Source: Verrucomicrobiales bacterium (lineage in GTDB: Bacteria > Verrucomicrobiota > Verrucomicrobiia > Verrucomicrobiales > V1-33). Taken from it: a stretch of DNA of 40,366 nt. Below are positions 27,052-35,900 of the stretch, piece by piece. How positions within the stretch are numbered: the stretch's first letter is position 1; every line of letters starts with the position of its first letter. The notes beneath the pieces are model-generated. The model worked only from the letters and a program-made list of their open reading frames with translations, ran no database searches and was not told the origin of the DNA. The DNA lies in contig CANHIJ010000027.1 in the NCBI GenBank assembly GCA_947460575.1, positions 1 to 40,366 of the forward strand. The letters run 5' to 3'. Both the position numbers and the translations under genes were made by a program.

Positions 27052-27756
27052 ATGTCCCATCCCGACCAACCCAACTCCCGCCCACGCCGCAGCAGCCGCA
27101 ACCCAGGGCGCTCCCAAAACCGCCCCCACGGCCCTCGCCCCCACGGCCGCTCCGAACGCCCGGACCGCACCCCGCGCGATGACCACCGCGACTGGGAACC
27201 CGTCGACCGCGGCCGCGACATCCGCCGCCGCGCCGCCGCCCAACCCAGCCTCTTCCGCAAAATCCTCTCCGCCCTCAGCTTCGGTTGGCTCGGCGGCATC
27301 GCCAAGCCCAGCGCCAAATCCGACCACCCCTCCTCCAGATCAACTGCTCCGCGCTCCGGCGAACGCCCTGATCGCGGCAACCGCGCCCCCCGGGAAAACC
27401 GCCCCCAGCGCCAACCCCGACCCTCCACTCCCCCAGACCCCGAGGCCCTCACCGGACCCCGCCTCCATGTCGGCAACCTCAGCTACGATGCCGCCGAAAG
27501 CGACCTTACCGAACTCTTCAGCGGCGTCGGCAAAGTCCAATCCATTGAGGTCGTCTATCACCGCGACACCCAGCGAAGCAAGGGCTTCGCCTTCGTGCAG
27601 ATGCTAACCCTCGACGAAGCCAAGCGCGCCGTCAGCGAACTCCACGGCAAAGACTATCTTGGCCGCAACCTCGAAATTGGCCCCGCCCGCACCCTGGTTC
27701 CAAGCCGCGACGGCGAGCGCCGCCCTCCGCGCCGCGAAGAGCGAGACCGCTCCTAG
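27052..27756 (+). CDS. RRM-type RNA-binding protein with Arg-rich N-terminus
   Basis: The product has 234 residues from the ATG at 27052; an in-frame ATG at 27040 adds four. Residues 1-135 are Arg, Pro and Ser rich and likely disordered, with a short hydrophobic patch LFRKILSALSFGWLGGI near 67-83. One RNA-recognition motif covers about 141-218, with RNP2 LHVGNL and RNP1 KGFAFVQM. The tail is again Arg/Glu rich. Small one-RRM proteins of this sort in Cyanobacteria and PVC bacteria bind RNA and are often cold or stress regulated; that is family knowledge. miaA begins 31 bp after its stop, so the two may share a transcript. The N-terminal composition could come from GC bias, but the RRM is certain. 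Confidence 0.9.
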   Translation: MSHPDQPNSRPRRSSRNPGRSQNRPHGPRPHGRSERPDRTPRDDHRDWEPVDRGRDIRRRAAAQPSLFRKILSALSFGWLGGIAKPSAKSDHPSSRSTAPRSGERPDRGNRAPRENRPQRQPRPSTPPDPEALTGPRLHVGNLSYDAAESDLTELFSGVGKVQSIEVVYHRDTQRSKGFAFVQMLTLDEAKRAVSELHGKDYLGRNLEIGPARTLVPSRDGERRPPRREERDRS

Positions 27757-27787
27757 CCTCGCCCTCATTGCCCAAGCAGCCCCTCGC

Positions 27788-28732
27788 ATGCCGCCCCCCA
27801 AGCCACCCCTCCCCCTCTTCCTCACCGGCCCCACCGGCAGCGGCAAGAGCGCCGTGGCCTTGCTCCTAGCCGAAGCCACTGGCGGCGAAATCATCTGCGC
27901 CGACGCCTACCAAGTTTACCAAGGCATTCCCCTCCTCACCGCCCAGCCCTCCCCGGCCGACCAGGCTCGCGCCCCCCACCACCTCTACGGCAGCGTGCCC
28001 CTCACCCAGGAAATGGACGCCGCCCACTTCGAAAAGGTCGCCCTCGCCGCCGTCGCCGATGTCCAATCCCGCGGCCACCTCCCCATCATCTGCGGCGGCT
28101 CCGGCCTCTACATCAAGGCCCTCACCCACGGCCTTTCCCCCCTCCCCCCGGGCGACCCCCAACTGCGCAGCAAGTTAGAACGCCTCAGCCCAGCACAATT
28201 GGCGGCCCAACTCCTCCAACTCGACCCCGGCTCCGCGGCGCAACTCAACTTGCAAAACCCCCGGCACGTCACCCGCGCCCTCGAAATCTGCCTCCTCACC
28301 GGCCAACCCGCCTCCGCCCTCAAACAATCCTGGGCCATGGCTAGACCCGGCGTGCGCGGCGTCTTCCTCGACCTCCCCCGCGCATTCCTCTACGACCGCA
28401 TCAACGCCCGCTCCCTCGACATGGTCCGCGGCGGCGTCCTCGCCGAAGTCGCCGCCCTCGACGACAACACCCTCTCCGCCACCGCCTCCAAAACCCTCGG
28501 CCTCTGGGATTTTCGCGCCGTCGCCGACGAAGCCACCTCCCTCCCCGAAGCCGTCGCCTCCGTGCAACAGGCCACTCGCCACTACGCCAAGCGCCAGACC
28601 GCCTGGTTCAAACGCGAAACCGCTTTCGTCAATCTCCCCGTCTCCCCCCTCGATACCGCCCCCGAAATTGCCGAGAAAATCCGCCGCCTCTTCGGTCTCC
28701 GCACTGAGCGCGCCATCCTCCCCCGCGCCTAA
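27788..28732 (+). CDS. miaA: tRNA dimethylallyltransferase
   Basis: The product has 314 residues from the ATG at 27788; an upstream start at 27659 would overlap the RRM gene and add a non-family stretch. MiaA adds a dimethylallyl group to A37 of tRNAs that read codons starting with U. The P-loop is GPTGSGKS (14-21). CADAYQVYQG replaces the usual DSMQVY text, so the usual Ser-Met at that site is Ala-Tyr. HHLYG, CGGSGLYIKAL and NPRHVTRALEI are present as in the family. The final codons overlap the convergent dehydrogenase gene by 4 bp: the two stops share the sequence CTAA. No hfq gene follows. Confidence 0.93.
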   Translation: MPPPKPPLPLFLTGPTGSGKSAVALLLAEATGGEIICADAYQVYQGIPLLTAQPSPADQARAPHHLYGSVPLTQEMDAAHFEKVALAAVADVQSRGHLPIICGGSGLYIKALTHGLSPLPPGDPQLRSKLERLSPAQLAAQLLQLDPGSAAQLNLQNPRHVTRALEICLLTGQPASALKQSWAMARPGVRGVFLDLPRAFLYDRINARSLDMVRGGVLAEVAALDDNTLSATASKTLGLWDFRAVADEATSLPEAVASVQQATRHYAKRQTAWFKRETAFVNLPVSPLDTAPEIAEKIRRLFGLRTERAILPRA

Positions 28733-29718
28733 TTCACCGCATTCGCCCCCACCCGGCCACCCGCAAAATCGCTCAGGTTCCCCATCGTGGTGGCCGCAAT
28801 GTTCTCCATCGCCTCCTGCGTGAAGAACGCCTGGTGACTCGTCACGAGCACATTGGGAAAACTAACCAAGCGCGCGAACGTGTCGTCCTGAATGATGTCG
28901 CTAGAGTGATCTTCAAAAAAAAGCTCCGCTTCTTCCTCGTATACGTCCAGCGCCAATCCTCCCAAATGGCCTGACTTGATCGCCGCGATGGCGTCGTCGG
29001 CGGCAATCAAAGCCCCTCGGCTCGTGTTCACCACGAGCGCCCCCCGCGGCAACCAGGCGAACGTTTCCGCATTCAAGAGATGCCGCGTGGCCGCCACTAA
29101 GGGGCAGTGCAAACTCAGAAAAAAGGAGTTTTCCAGCACCTCTCGAAGCGGCGCGTAGACCACCCCCCGACCCTCCAACTCCGCATCCCGCCGGATGTCG
29201 TAGGCCAGTACCCGACAGCCAAACCCCAACAGGATCCCCGCAAAAATGCCCCCAATGTTGCCCGTCCCAATCACCCCCACCGTCTTGCCATGGAGGTCCC
29301 GGCCCATCAGCCCATCAATCGAAAAATTCCCGTCCCGCACCCGCGCCCCTGCCCGCGGAATATGCCGGTTCAGCCCCAACAACAGCGCCACCGCGTGCTC
29401 CGCCACCGCATGCGGCGAGTATGACGGAACCCGCGCTACCCGCATTCCCAACTCCCGCGCCGCCCCCAAATCCACGTTATTGTACCCCGCGCAGCGCAGC
29501 GCCACAAACCGAACCCCCAAGGCCGCCAGCCCCCCCAACACCTCCGCGTCCAACACGTCGTTGACAAAAACGCACACCGCGAGGCACCCCGCCGCCAGCC
29601 CCACCGTGTCCGCCCGCAAGCGGTTCTCCACAAAAACCAACTCGTGCCCCGCCGCCGCGCTCCCCGCGGCCAAAAATGCACGGTCGTAGGGCTTGGCACT
29701 GAAGACGGCGGTTTTCAT
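28729..29718 (-). CDS. 2-hydroxyacid dehydrogenase, D-lactate dehydrogenase (LdhA) type
   Basis: The product has 329 residues. The NAD-binding motif is GVIGTGNIGG near residue 148-157. The substrate-binding Arg lies in VVNTSRGALI, the acid Glu in LDVYEEEAELFFEDHS and the catalytic His in LVTSHQAFFT, which is the layout of fermentative D-lactate dehydrogenases rather than glycerate or phosphoglycerate enzymes. LRCAGYNNVDL is the substrate loop. It would reduce pyruvate to D-lactate with NADH in the cytoplasm. On the minus strand an AAGG core lies 6 nt before the ATG, one of the few Shine-Dalgarno-like sequences here. It is convergent with miaA, with overlapping stop codons. Related 2-hydroxy acids as substrates cannot be excluded. 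Confidence 0.87.
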   Translation of the reverse strand: MKTAVFSAKPYDRAFLAAGSAAAGHELVFVENRLRADTVGLAAGCLAVCVFVNDVLDAEVLGGLAALGVRFVALRCAGYNNVDLGAARELGMRVARVPSYSPHAVAEHAVALLLGLNRHIPRAGARVRDGNFSIDGLMGRDLHGKTVGVIGTGNIGGIFAGILLGFGCRVLAYDIRRDAELEGRGVVYAPLREVLENSFFLSLHCPLVAATRHLLNAETFAWLPRGALVVNTSRGALIAADDAIAAIKSGHLGGLALDVYEEEAELFFEDHSSDIIQDDTFARLVSFPNVLVTSHQAFFTQEAMENIAATTMGNLSDFAGGRVGANAVN

Positions 29719-29828
29719 CGCTCACCTTAAGACCAATGGCACCCCCCATCAACCCAGGATCCTCCCCCCACCGCGCCGTGCCTCCTCGCCAAACGCCCCT
29801 TCAGGATTGAATCAAGCACCGCCGCAAA

Positions 29829-29846
29829 CCAGGGACCTTGCCCTGG
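29829..29846. terminator. Short hairpin downstream of the HtrA-like gene
   Basis: The 6-bp arms CCAGGG and CCCTGG enclose a 6-nt loop 35 bp beyond the stop of the minus-strand protease gene. On that strand it is followed by TTTGCGG, so the T-tract is too short for a firm call. Confidence 0.3.
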
Positions 29847-29880
29847 ACTAGCGCATAGCCTCGCCAAGCCAGCCCAACAT

Positions 29881-31335
29881 CTACTCCCCCGCCAAAGTCA
29901 CCCGCTCCACCAACCCCTGGGCTCGCAAAACATCAACATAACCTCCCCCATCAAGGCACTCCTCCAGGCGCGCCACCAATGCCGCTACTTCCTGGACTCC
30001 CGTATCCAAGGCCTCCGCCGTCCCGTCCGCCACCCGCAAGATCACTTCCCCAGCCGCCACCTTCCCCTGAAGCGGAGAACTCTCCCCAACCTGCTCAATC
30101 AACACCCCACCGCGCTCCGGCAACGCCAACCTCGCCCGCTCCGCCCGACGCAGTCCGCGCACCGTCATCCCCGCCACCTCCACACTCTTCGGCACTTCCT
30201 CGGCCTCAAAAATCGTCTTCAAATCCACCACCGTCGCCCTAACCTCCAAAGCCTCCGCCCCCCGCTTCAAACCCAATACCAAGCTCTCCCCCACCGGACG
30301 CTTGCGCAGCCTCCGGAAAAATTCCGCGCTGCTCCGCACCAATTCCCCATCCATCGACTGGATTAAATCATTTTTCCGCAGCCCCGCCGCCGCCGCCGGC
30401 GACCCCCGGTCCACTCCTACCACCACCGCACATTCCGGCTGCCTCCCCCATTGATAGGACGCCACCGGCCAATCGTCCACCGTCACCCCCAAATACCCCC
30501 GCGGCCGACCCTTGTGCACCAGACGCTCATACGCATCCTGCACCTCATTGCTCGGTATCGCCAGCCCATAGGCCTGCCCCGAGGGATTCTCCGAAGGCCC
30601 AATCACCAGCCGCGTGTTGATTCCGATCAATTCTCCTTTGAGATTGACCAGCGGCCCCCCAGAATTGCCCGGGTTGATCGTGCAATCCGTCTGCAAATAG
30701 GAATCCAAGGTGTCGCTGACCCGCCGCGAGCGGTTGCTAATAATGCCCTGGGTCACCGTCTCCGCCAGGTTCAGCGGGTTCCCCAGCGCAAACACAAAAT
30801 GCCCCGGCCGCATCATATCGGAATCCCCAAATTCCATCCATGGAAAGGTCTCCCCCGGCATCCGCGGCTCAATCGCTAACAACGCAATGTCCACCGACTC
30901 ATCGCGGTCCACCAAGGTGGCTCGCCGCGGCTCTTCATTGCCATGCAGGGTCACCCGAATCAACACCTCCTCCCCAGCCACCACATGCCAATTCGTCAGC
31001 ACCAAACCTTCCCGGCTGACCAACACCCCTGAACCCACCCCCGGTTGGCGCACCGTGCGCATCTTCACCTGCGGCCCCAGCGATCCACTCAACACCGTCT
31101 CCGGCACCAACTGCTGGCGCTCCGTATGCACACTCACCACCCCCGGCAAGGCGCGCTCCACCACATTCGCCATGGCATCATTCAGCGCCGCCGCAATACC
31201 CGCACTATCCAACCCAGCCCCACTCGCCGCCGGAGCCGGGGCCGCCGGAGACCCCGCCAACACCAGCCACACCACCGCCGCCGACGTCCCAAAGACTCCC
31301 GCGGTAAGCAACAAATCACGAACTGGCACGCGCAT
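29881..31335 (-). CDS. HtrA/DegP-like serine protease with PDZ domain
   Basis: The product has 484 residues from the ATG at 31335. GGGAGAGGA (31344-31352) lies 8 nt upstream of this ATG, so it is preferred over a start at 31377. A signal anchor lies at about residues 8-27. The trypsin-like domain has the triad His117 (LTNWHVV), Asp149 (SVDIALLAI) and Ser225 (NPGNSGGPL). A PDZ domain follows at about 280-370, with YLGVTVDDWP and a second LIQSMDGELV ligand loop. The last 100 residues may be a degenerate second PDZ. The protein should degrade or refold damaged envelope proteins. The gene is divergent from aroE, with 120 bp between the starts. Confidence 0.9.
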   Translation of the reverse strand: MRVPVRDLLLTAGVFGTSAAVVWLVLAGSPAAPAPAASGAGLDSAGIAAALNDAMANVVERALPGVVSVHTERQQLVPETVLSGSLGPQVKMRTVRQPGVGSGVLVSREGLVLTNWHVVAGEEVLIRVTLHGNEEPRRATLVDRDESVDIALLAIEPRMPGETFPWMEFGDSDMMRPGHFVFALGNPLNLAETVTQGIISNRSRRVSDTLDSYLQTDCTINPGNSGGPLVNLKGELIGINTRLVIGPSENPSGQAYGLAIPSNEVQDAYERLVHKGRPRGYLGVTVDDWPVASYQWGRQPECAVVVGVDRGSPAAAAGLRKNDLIQSMDGELVRSSAEFFRRLRKRPVGESLVLGLKRGAEALEVRATVVDLKTIFEAEEVPKSVEVAGMTVRGLRRAERARLALPERGGVLIEQVGESSPLQGKVAAGEVILRVADGTAEALDTGVQEVAALVARLEECLDGGGYVDVLRAQGLVERVTLAGE

Positions 31336-31455
31336 GGCTGAAATCCTCTCCCTAATACCCCCAACCCACCTCCGCAAGCTCCTTCCCCTCCCCTCAACCG
31401 CGTTTGAATCCTCCCAGCTCCTCGCCGATGCCTTAATCCCTCACCTCCCCCGCTC

Positions 31456-32370
31456 ATGTTTTCCTGCTACACCCTCGAAACCCTCGCCCAATCCGCCCTC
31501 CTCGACCCGCCCGCCCGACTCAGCGTCCTCGGCGACCCCGTCGCCCACTCCCTCTCCCCCCAAATGCACAACCCCGCCCTAGCCGCCTGCGGCCTAGAGG
31601 CAAGCTATGTTAGGATTGCTGTAAAAAATGCCGATTTCACCCGTGCCCTCCACGACCTCCGCCACCTCGGCTTCATCGGCACCAACGTCACCATCCCCCA
31701 CAAATGCACCGCCCTCGACAGCGTCGACGCAGTCGACCCCGCCGCCCGCCGCCTCGGCGCCGTCAATACCATCTCCTTCCTCCCCGACGGCCGCACCCTC
31801 GGCCGCAATAGCGACGGCCCCGGCTTCGTCCGCGCCGTCCAACAAGAATTCGGTGCCGACATTCGCGACCTCCGCATCCTCCTCCTCGGCGCCGGCGGCG
31901 GAGCTGGCGGCGCCGTCGCCGTCCAAAGCGCCCTCGAAGGCTGCCGCCACCTCACCCTCACCAATCGCACCCAAAGCAAAGCCGACGAAGTCGCCCACTC
32001 CCTCCGCGACCTCCTCCCCACCCAGCGCTGCCTCACCCTGCCCTGGACCCCCCAAGCCCTCGCCGACGTCCTCCCCAACATCGACCTCATCGTCAACGCC
32101 ACCTCCCTCGGCATGGACCCCACCGACCCCGCCCTCCTCCCCGATGGCCTCCTCACCCCAAGCCACCTCGTCTACGACATGGTCTACAAACCCCTCACCA
32201 CCCATCTCGTCGCCGCCGCCCGCACCGCCGGAGCCCGCGCCATCAACGGCCTCCCCATGCTCCTCTGGCAAGGCGTCCAATCCTTCGAGTGGTGGTTCGA
32301 CCGCCCCGCCCCCGTCCAGGCCATGCGCGATGGCTTAACCGCCGCCATAGCCTCCTCCAGTTCCTCCTGA
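31456..32370 (+). CDS. aroE: Shikimate dehydrogenase
   Basis: The product has 304 residues. It reduces 3-dehydroshikimate to shikimate with NADPH. The N-terminal substrate domain has LGDPVAHSLSPQMHN. The catalytic pair is Lys83 in TNVTIPHK and Asp120 in RNSDGPGF. The NADP loop GAGGGAGGAV is one Gly longer than the usual GAGGAGRA, and NRT follows in LTNRTQSK. The C-terminal INGLPMLLWQGVQSFEWWF is the usual substrate-closing motif. About 25 residues longer than E. coli AroE, mostly at the N-terminus. It is followed by a weak hairpin with six T residues. No other aro gene is in the window, so the pathway must be dispersed. Confidence 0.95.
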   Translation: MFSCYTLETLAQSALLDPPARLSVLGDPVAHSLSPQMHNPALAACGLEASYVRIAVKNADFTRALHDLRHLGFIGTNVTIPHKCTALDSVDAVDPAARRLGAVNTISFLPDGRTLGRNSDGPGFVRAVQQEFGADIRDLRILLLGAGGGAGGAVAVQSALEGCRHLTLTNRTQSKADEVAHSLRDLLPTQRCLTLPWTPQALADVLPNIDLIVNATSLGMDPTDPALLPDGLLTPSHLVYDMVYKPLTTHLVAAARTAGARAINGLPMLLWQGVQSFEWWFDRPAPVQAMRDGLTAAIASSSSS

Positions 32371-32395
32371 ATAACCCTAAAAGCGGGAGTACAAA

Positions 32396-32416
32396 CCCGA
32401 CCACCGGGCCTTTTTT
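32396..32416 (+). terminator. Weak intrinsic terminator after aroE
   Basis: A 4-bp stem (CCCG with CGGG) is followed, after two C residues, by a run of six T. It begins 26 bp after the aroE stop. The stem is short but the order stem then T-tract is right. Confidence 0.4.
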
Positions 32417-32457
32417 GTGATAACTCTGCGGAATGATCCGTTTTCCCGCCCGAGGAA

Positions 32458-32476
32458 ACTCACCCTTTGGGTGAGT
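32458..32476. other. Hairpin ACTCACCC-TTT-GGGTGAGT
   Basis: A perfect 8-bp stem with a three-base loop lies in the aroE/CotH gap. No T-tract follows on either strand, so it is recorded as a structure rather than a terminator. It may protect an mRNA 3' end. Confidence 0.5.
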
Positions 32477-32562
32477 CCCTTCCGTTGGCACATGCCCCTA
32501 CCAAATCGTGCATGATGGACACGCCTAGCGGCAATGCCAGAGACAACCCGCATGATCCCGGT

Positions 32563-32664
32563 GACCTCCTGATTCCGGTGACCTCCTGATTCCGGAGACC
32601 TCCTGATGCCGGTGACCTCCTGATGCCGGAGACCTCCTGATTCCGGTGACCTCCTGATGCCGGA
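32563..32664. repeat. 17-bp tandem repeat array, six units
   Basis: Units of consensus GACCTCCTGATKCCGGW begin at 32563, 32580, 32597, 32614, 32631 and 32648. They differ only at position 12 (T or G) and position 17 (T or A). A degenerate seventh unit precedes them (about 32546-32562). A period of 17 bp rotates the frame, so it does not encode a repeat peptide in one frame. Confidence 0.9.
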
Positions 32665-32681
32665 GGCATCTCAGCCGGTAG

Positions 32682-32710
32682 CCGGTGGTTGAGCGGAGCG
32701 ACACCACCGG
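32682..32710. repeat. Imperfect palindrome CCGGTGGT...ACCACCGG
   Basis: Arms of 8 bp enclose 13 nt. It follows the 17-bp array directly. From memory, similar palindromes with a GAGCGGAGCG centre are dispersed in PVC genomes; this was not verified. Confidence 0.6.
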
Positions 32711-32732
32711 ATTCCCCGTTTTCGCATCATCC

Positions 32733-32750
32733 GCACCCCGGCAGGGGTGC
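32733..32750. repeat. Palindrome GCACCCC-GGCA-GGGGTGC
   Basis: Perfect 7-bp arms close on a 4-nt loop 22 bp after the previous palindrome. No T-tract follows. It looks like part of the same composite intergenic repeat. Confidence 0.6.
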
Positions 32751-32943
32751 CAGCGCTCCGTCCCCCCAAAATGCCCACCGCGTAAAGAAAAATCCTAACA
32801 TGCTAGCGCCTCGCGCTCGCGAATGAAGATAGTCACCCCCCTTTTTTAGGACAACTCTTGTGCAATTCCCTCAGCAGGAAACAATTTGAAGCCGAAGGTT
32901 TCTTTTGCCAGCAAGGTTCCGGGGCCTCCTTTCCGAGCGACCC

Positions 32944-35900
32944 TCACGGAATGGCCTTGGCCGAAACCCTAGCATACCGACGCCCATGGCGCAGTGGAAC
33001 GTTGTCGCGGAGCGTAACCTTTTCCCATGGCGTCCCGAGAACCGCCCCCCGCGCCAGTTCGTCGCTGCTCGCAACCCAAGCGGCGAGGTCCCCCGAAAAT
33101 TGCACCTCGTAGGCCAGGTCCAAGGGTTTCCGAGGCCGCATAAAACTAGCCGTGGCATAGTGTTCCGCCCCGAGGGCCACGACACCAGTCTCCACGGGCC
33201 CTGCCCCAGACGCGGCCCGGGGATCGCTCCCAAAAGCGTACTCCGCAAAGTTAGTGATGCCGTCGCCATCCGCATCCGCCTCCGCTCCCACCAAGGCATA
33301 ATTTTCCGTCCCGTCCGGCAAAATGGCCTCCGCTTCCGAAAAATAACTCCAGCGCCAGCCAGCAAAAGTGCTCGCAAAATCAAGGTCCGCGGCACCCGGT
33401 GATCCATTGATCGCGCCGCTCAGGGCCCAGTGATCCGGCTGCCCATAGCCGCTATAGGACGGACTCGCCTCCCGCGCCACCAAAGTCCGGCCCCCGCCAT
33501 CGCTCGGCGGATACCAGCTATCGCTATAACCAAAATCTAAGACCACTTCGCCGGATCCATCCACCAATTGAATGGACTCGCCCCCCTTGTCCAAGCTGCC
33601 CAAAAACGGCCCCGCCACTGTGGCCGCGTTCCCGTAGCGCTGCCGAAACGCCGGCGCATTGGCCACCACCGCGACCCTCGCCCCGGCCGCTAGGGTGCTG
33701 CCGACTGGAAAGCTGAATTCCACGCCTTTAGTGAAACGCGCGCCGGACAAATCCAGCGGCGCACTACCCGTGTTCATGAGTTCAATGAATTGAAAATCAT
33801 CCGCCACCACACTGCTGATGGCCTCCGCTTCCGCCGCGCTGGGATCTGGTGGATGATAGTTCAATTCCGCAATCCGGAGGAACTGCTGAGCGGGCGTAGG
33901 ATTCGGAGGAACGTTCAAGGTAGCAATCAGTCGCTTGGCCTCATCCCGCAGCTCCACCGTTTCCCCGCGCGAAGAAAGTTGCCCCTTGTATGGACCAACC
34001 ACAAATCGGCCCTCCCCTTTTTTAGGACTCACCGTGCGGGCGCGGAAGGAGGCCTGCCGCGGCGAGACATAGAGCGAGCCGCCCGCCGGGATCACGGTCC
34101 CCCCCTTAAAGGTGAACTCCACCCCGCCGCTCAAGCTCCAGCCGCTAAGGTCGGCCGCAAAGGCGTGGCCATTGCTCAGCTGCAGGTACTCCTCATTCTG
34201 GGTGGTCGACCCCGCGGGCCAGGCATCATAACTGCTAATCACAATCGGCACCCCAGCGGGTTGGGGCGCCGCGGGAATGCCCGCACTATTCAAGTTGCCT
34301 ATTCCGACATTGACCGCCGAGGTATGCGTGGTGAAAAGATGGACCCGCCGGGGAACCAAAAACAAGGTCTTCATCTGCGCAATCGCCTCGCTAAAAGCTT
34401 GATTGCCAAATCCATAGGGACCGCCATTGGATGGCCGTCCCCAGCGGGCGCGATCCAAAACGACCTCCGGGCCAATCCGGGCGACATGGGCATCGATCAT
34501 GGACTCCAACAGCGGATTGACCGTGCCCGGCGCCTGCAGGTACTGATCCATCAGTGAGCGCATCCGCCGCAACAGCATGGCCCGCGTTTCCGGCACGGAA
34601 ATAATCGCGTTGTAAAAGCGGTTATATCGCAGCCCGGCATAATCCAGCGTGTAGCATGCTTGATTGCCATAGAGCGGGTGACTCTTGCCCCGGTCTTTAT
34701 TCGCATGAATCACCGCATTGCCCGCAGGGTAGTCGTCGTAGTACAACTGACCCCAGGAAAGATTCGCATCGAAGGGAATGATGCGCCATTCCCCGGTGTT
34801 GTCGCTATCCCGGTGGATCACCATATTCGCCCACACATCATCCCCTTCCTGGGTGATCCGGGCGACCGCTAGGTAATTGACTACGGCCGGGATGTCGATC
34901 TGATCGAAAACGTTATTTTTTCTTGTGGTTAGGTTGGCAATGCTGACCGCGGACACAAAAGCCGCCATATCGGCGGTGCTTTCCGCCAGGCGAGTCTGCT
35001 TTTCTCCTCCCGCGCCACTCATCTCCCCGACACTCGCATACATGGCGCCATTGGGATCCAAGCCCATATTTTCCAACAACTCAAAGTCCTGGGTCTCGGT
35101 ATGGAAGGCGAGTTGCCAGAAGCTCCCATTGATCCGGCAATGAACCGGAAAGTGCATCGGTCCACCCGTGCCGCTGGCGCGGTGCAACCACATCGCCAAC
35201 ATTTGGCGCGTACAGGCCGGGTCGACATACTCTCCATTCAAGGCCAATTCCCGCAGGCGATTCTGCCCCTCCGCCCAGCGAAATTGGTGGTCGGGATTAA
35301 AGTCCACCCGGTGGGAACGCTTCAGCAGATTCCGCGTCGTATCCCCTTTGATGCGGATGAAAACATTGTCGTACAACTCGCCATCATAGAAAAAAGAGGC
35401 CCGCCCGCCGCCGTCCTGGTCGATCGTTTTCGTATTGTTATAGGCATAGGCCCCAGACACAAAGACGTGGTAAATGGGCAACTCGCTCACAGTGGCGTCC
35501 AGGGCTACGGTGCCCAAATACTGATCCCACTTTGTGGCATTCAAGTAAGGGGGCGCGGTACCGGAAACCCCAGCGCTGTCCGTGGCCACAATGCGCCAGC
35601 GCAACATCTGCCCCGCCGCAAGTTTGCTCGTCGGAATCCCCGCCCGATATCTCCCATCCGCCCCCAGCACCATGTCCACCAAGCTCTCCGCTTCATACAT
35701 GACGCGCCAGGCCAGCTTGACTGGGCTGACCCCGGCCAGGGCGCGCAGCGTGGTCGTGATCTTAGCGCTGATCTCGATGTCCGGGCTGCCCACTCCGCCC
35801 GGCGGGCGAGGCGGCAAGGACAACGCACCATTGTAAAGCACATCGGTCACAAACGGCCCCACCGTGGGGCGAGTCGCCGAATTGACCGCCCCAGGCGTGT

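Larger units (their letters stand above)
32371..32943. other. Intergenic repeat island between aroE and the CotH protein
   Basis: The 573-bp gap between two convergent genes has a weak terminator (32396-32416), a clean hairpin (32458-32476), the 17-bp tandem array (32563-32664) and two further palindromes (32682-32710, 32733-32750). From 32760 to 32943 there is nothing recognisable apart from an AT-richer patch with a T-run near 32845. Small frames across it are repeat artefacts. Confidence 0.7.

Noticed and set aside
27659..27787. Upstream start for miaA
   Set aside because: It would overlap the RRM gene by about 100 bp and adds residues unlike any MiaA; the P-loop spacing fits the ATG at 27788.
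32546..32664. CRISPR array
   Set aside because: Units are 17 bp and directly adjacent with no spacers, and no cas gene is in the window.
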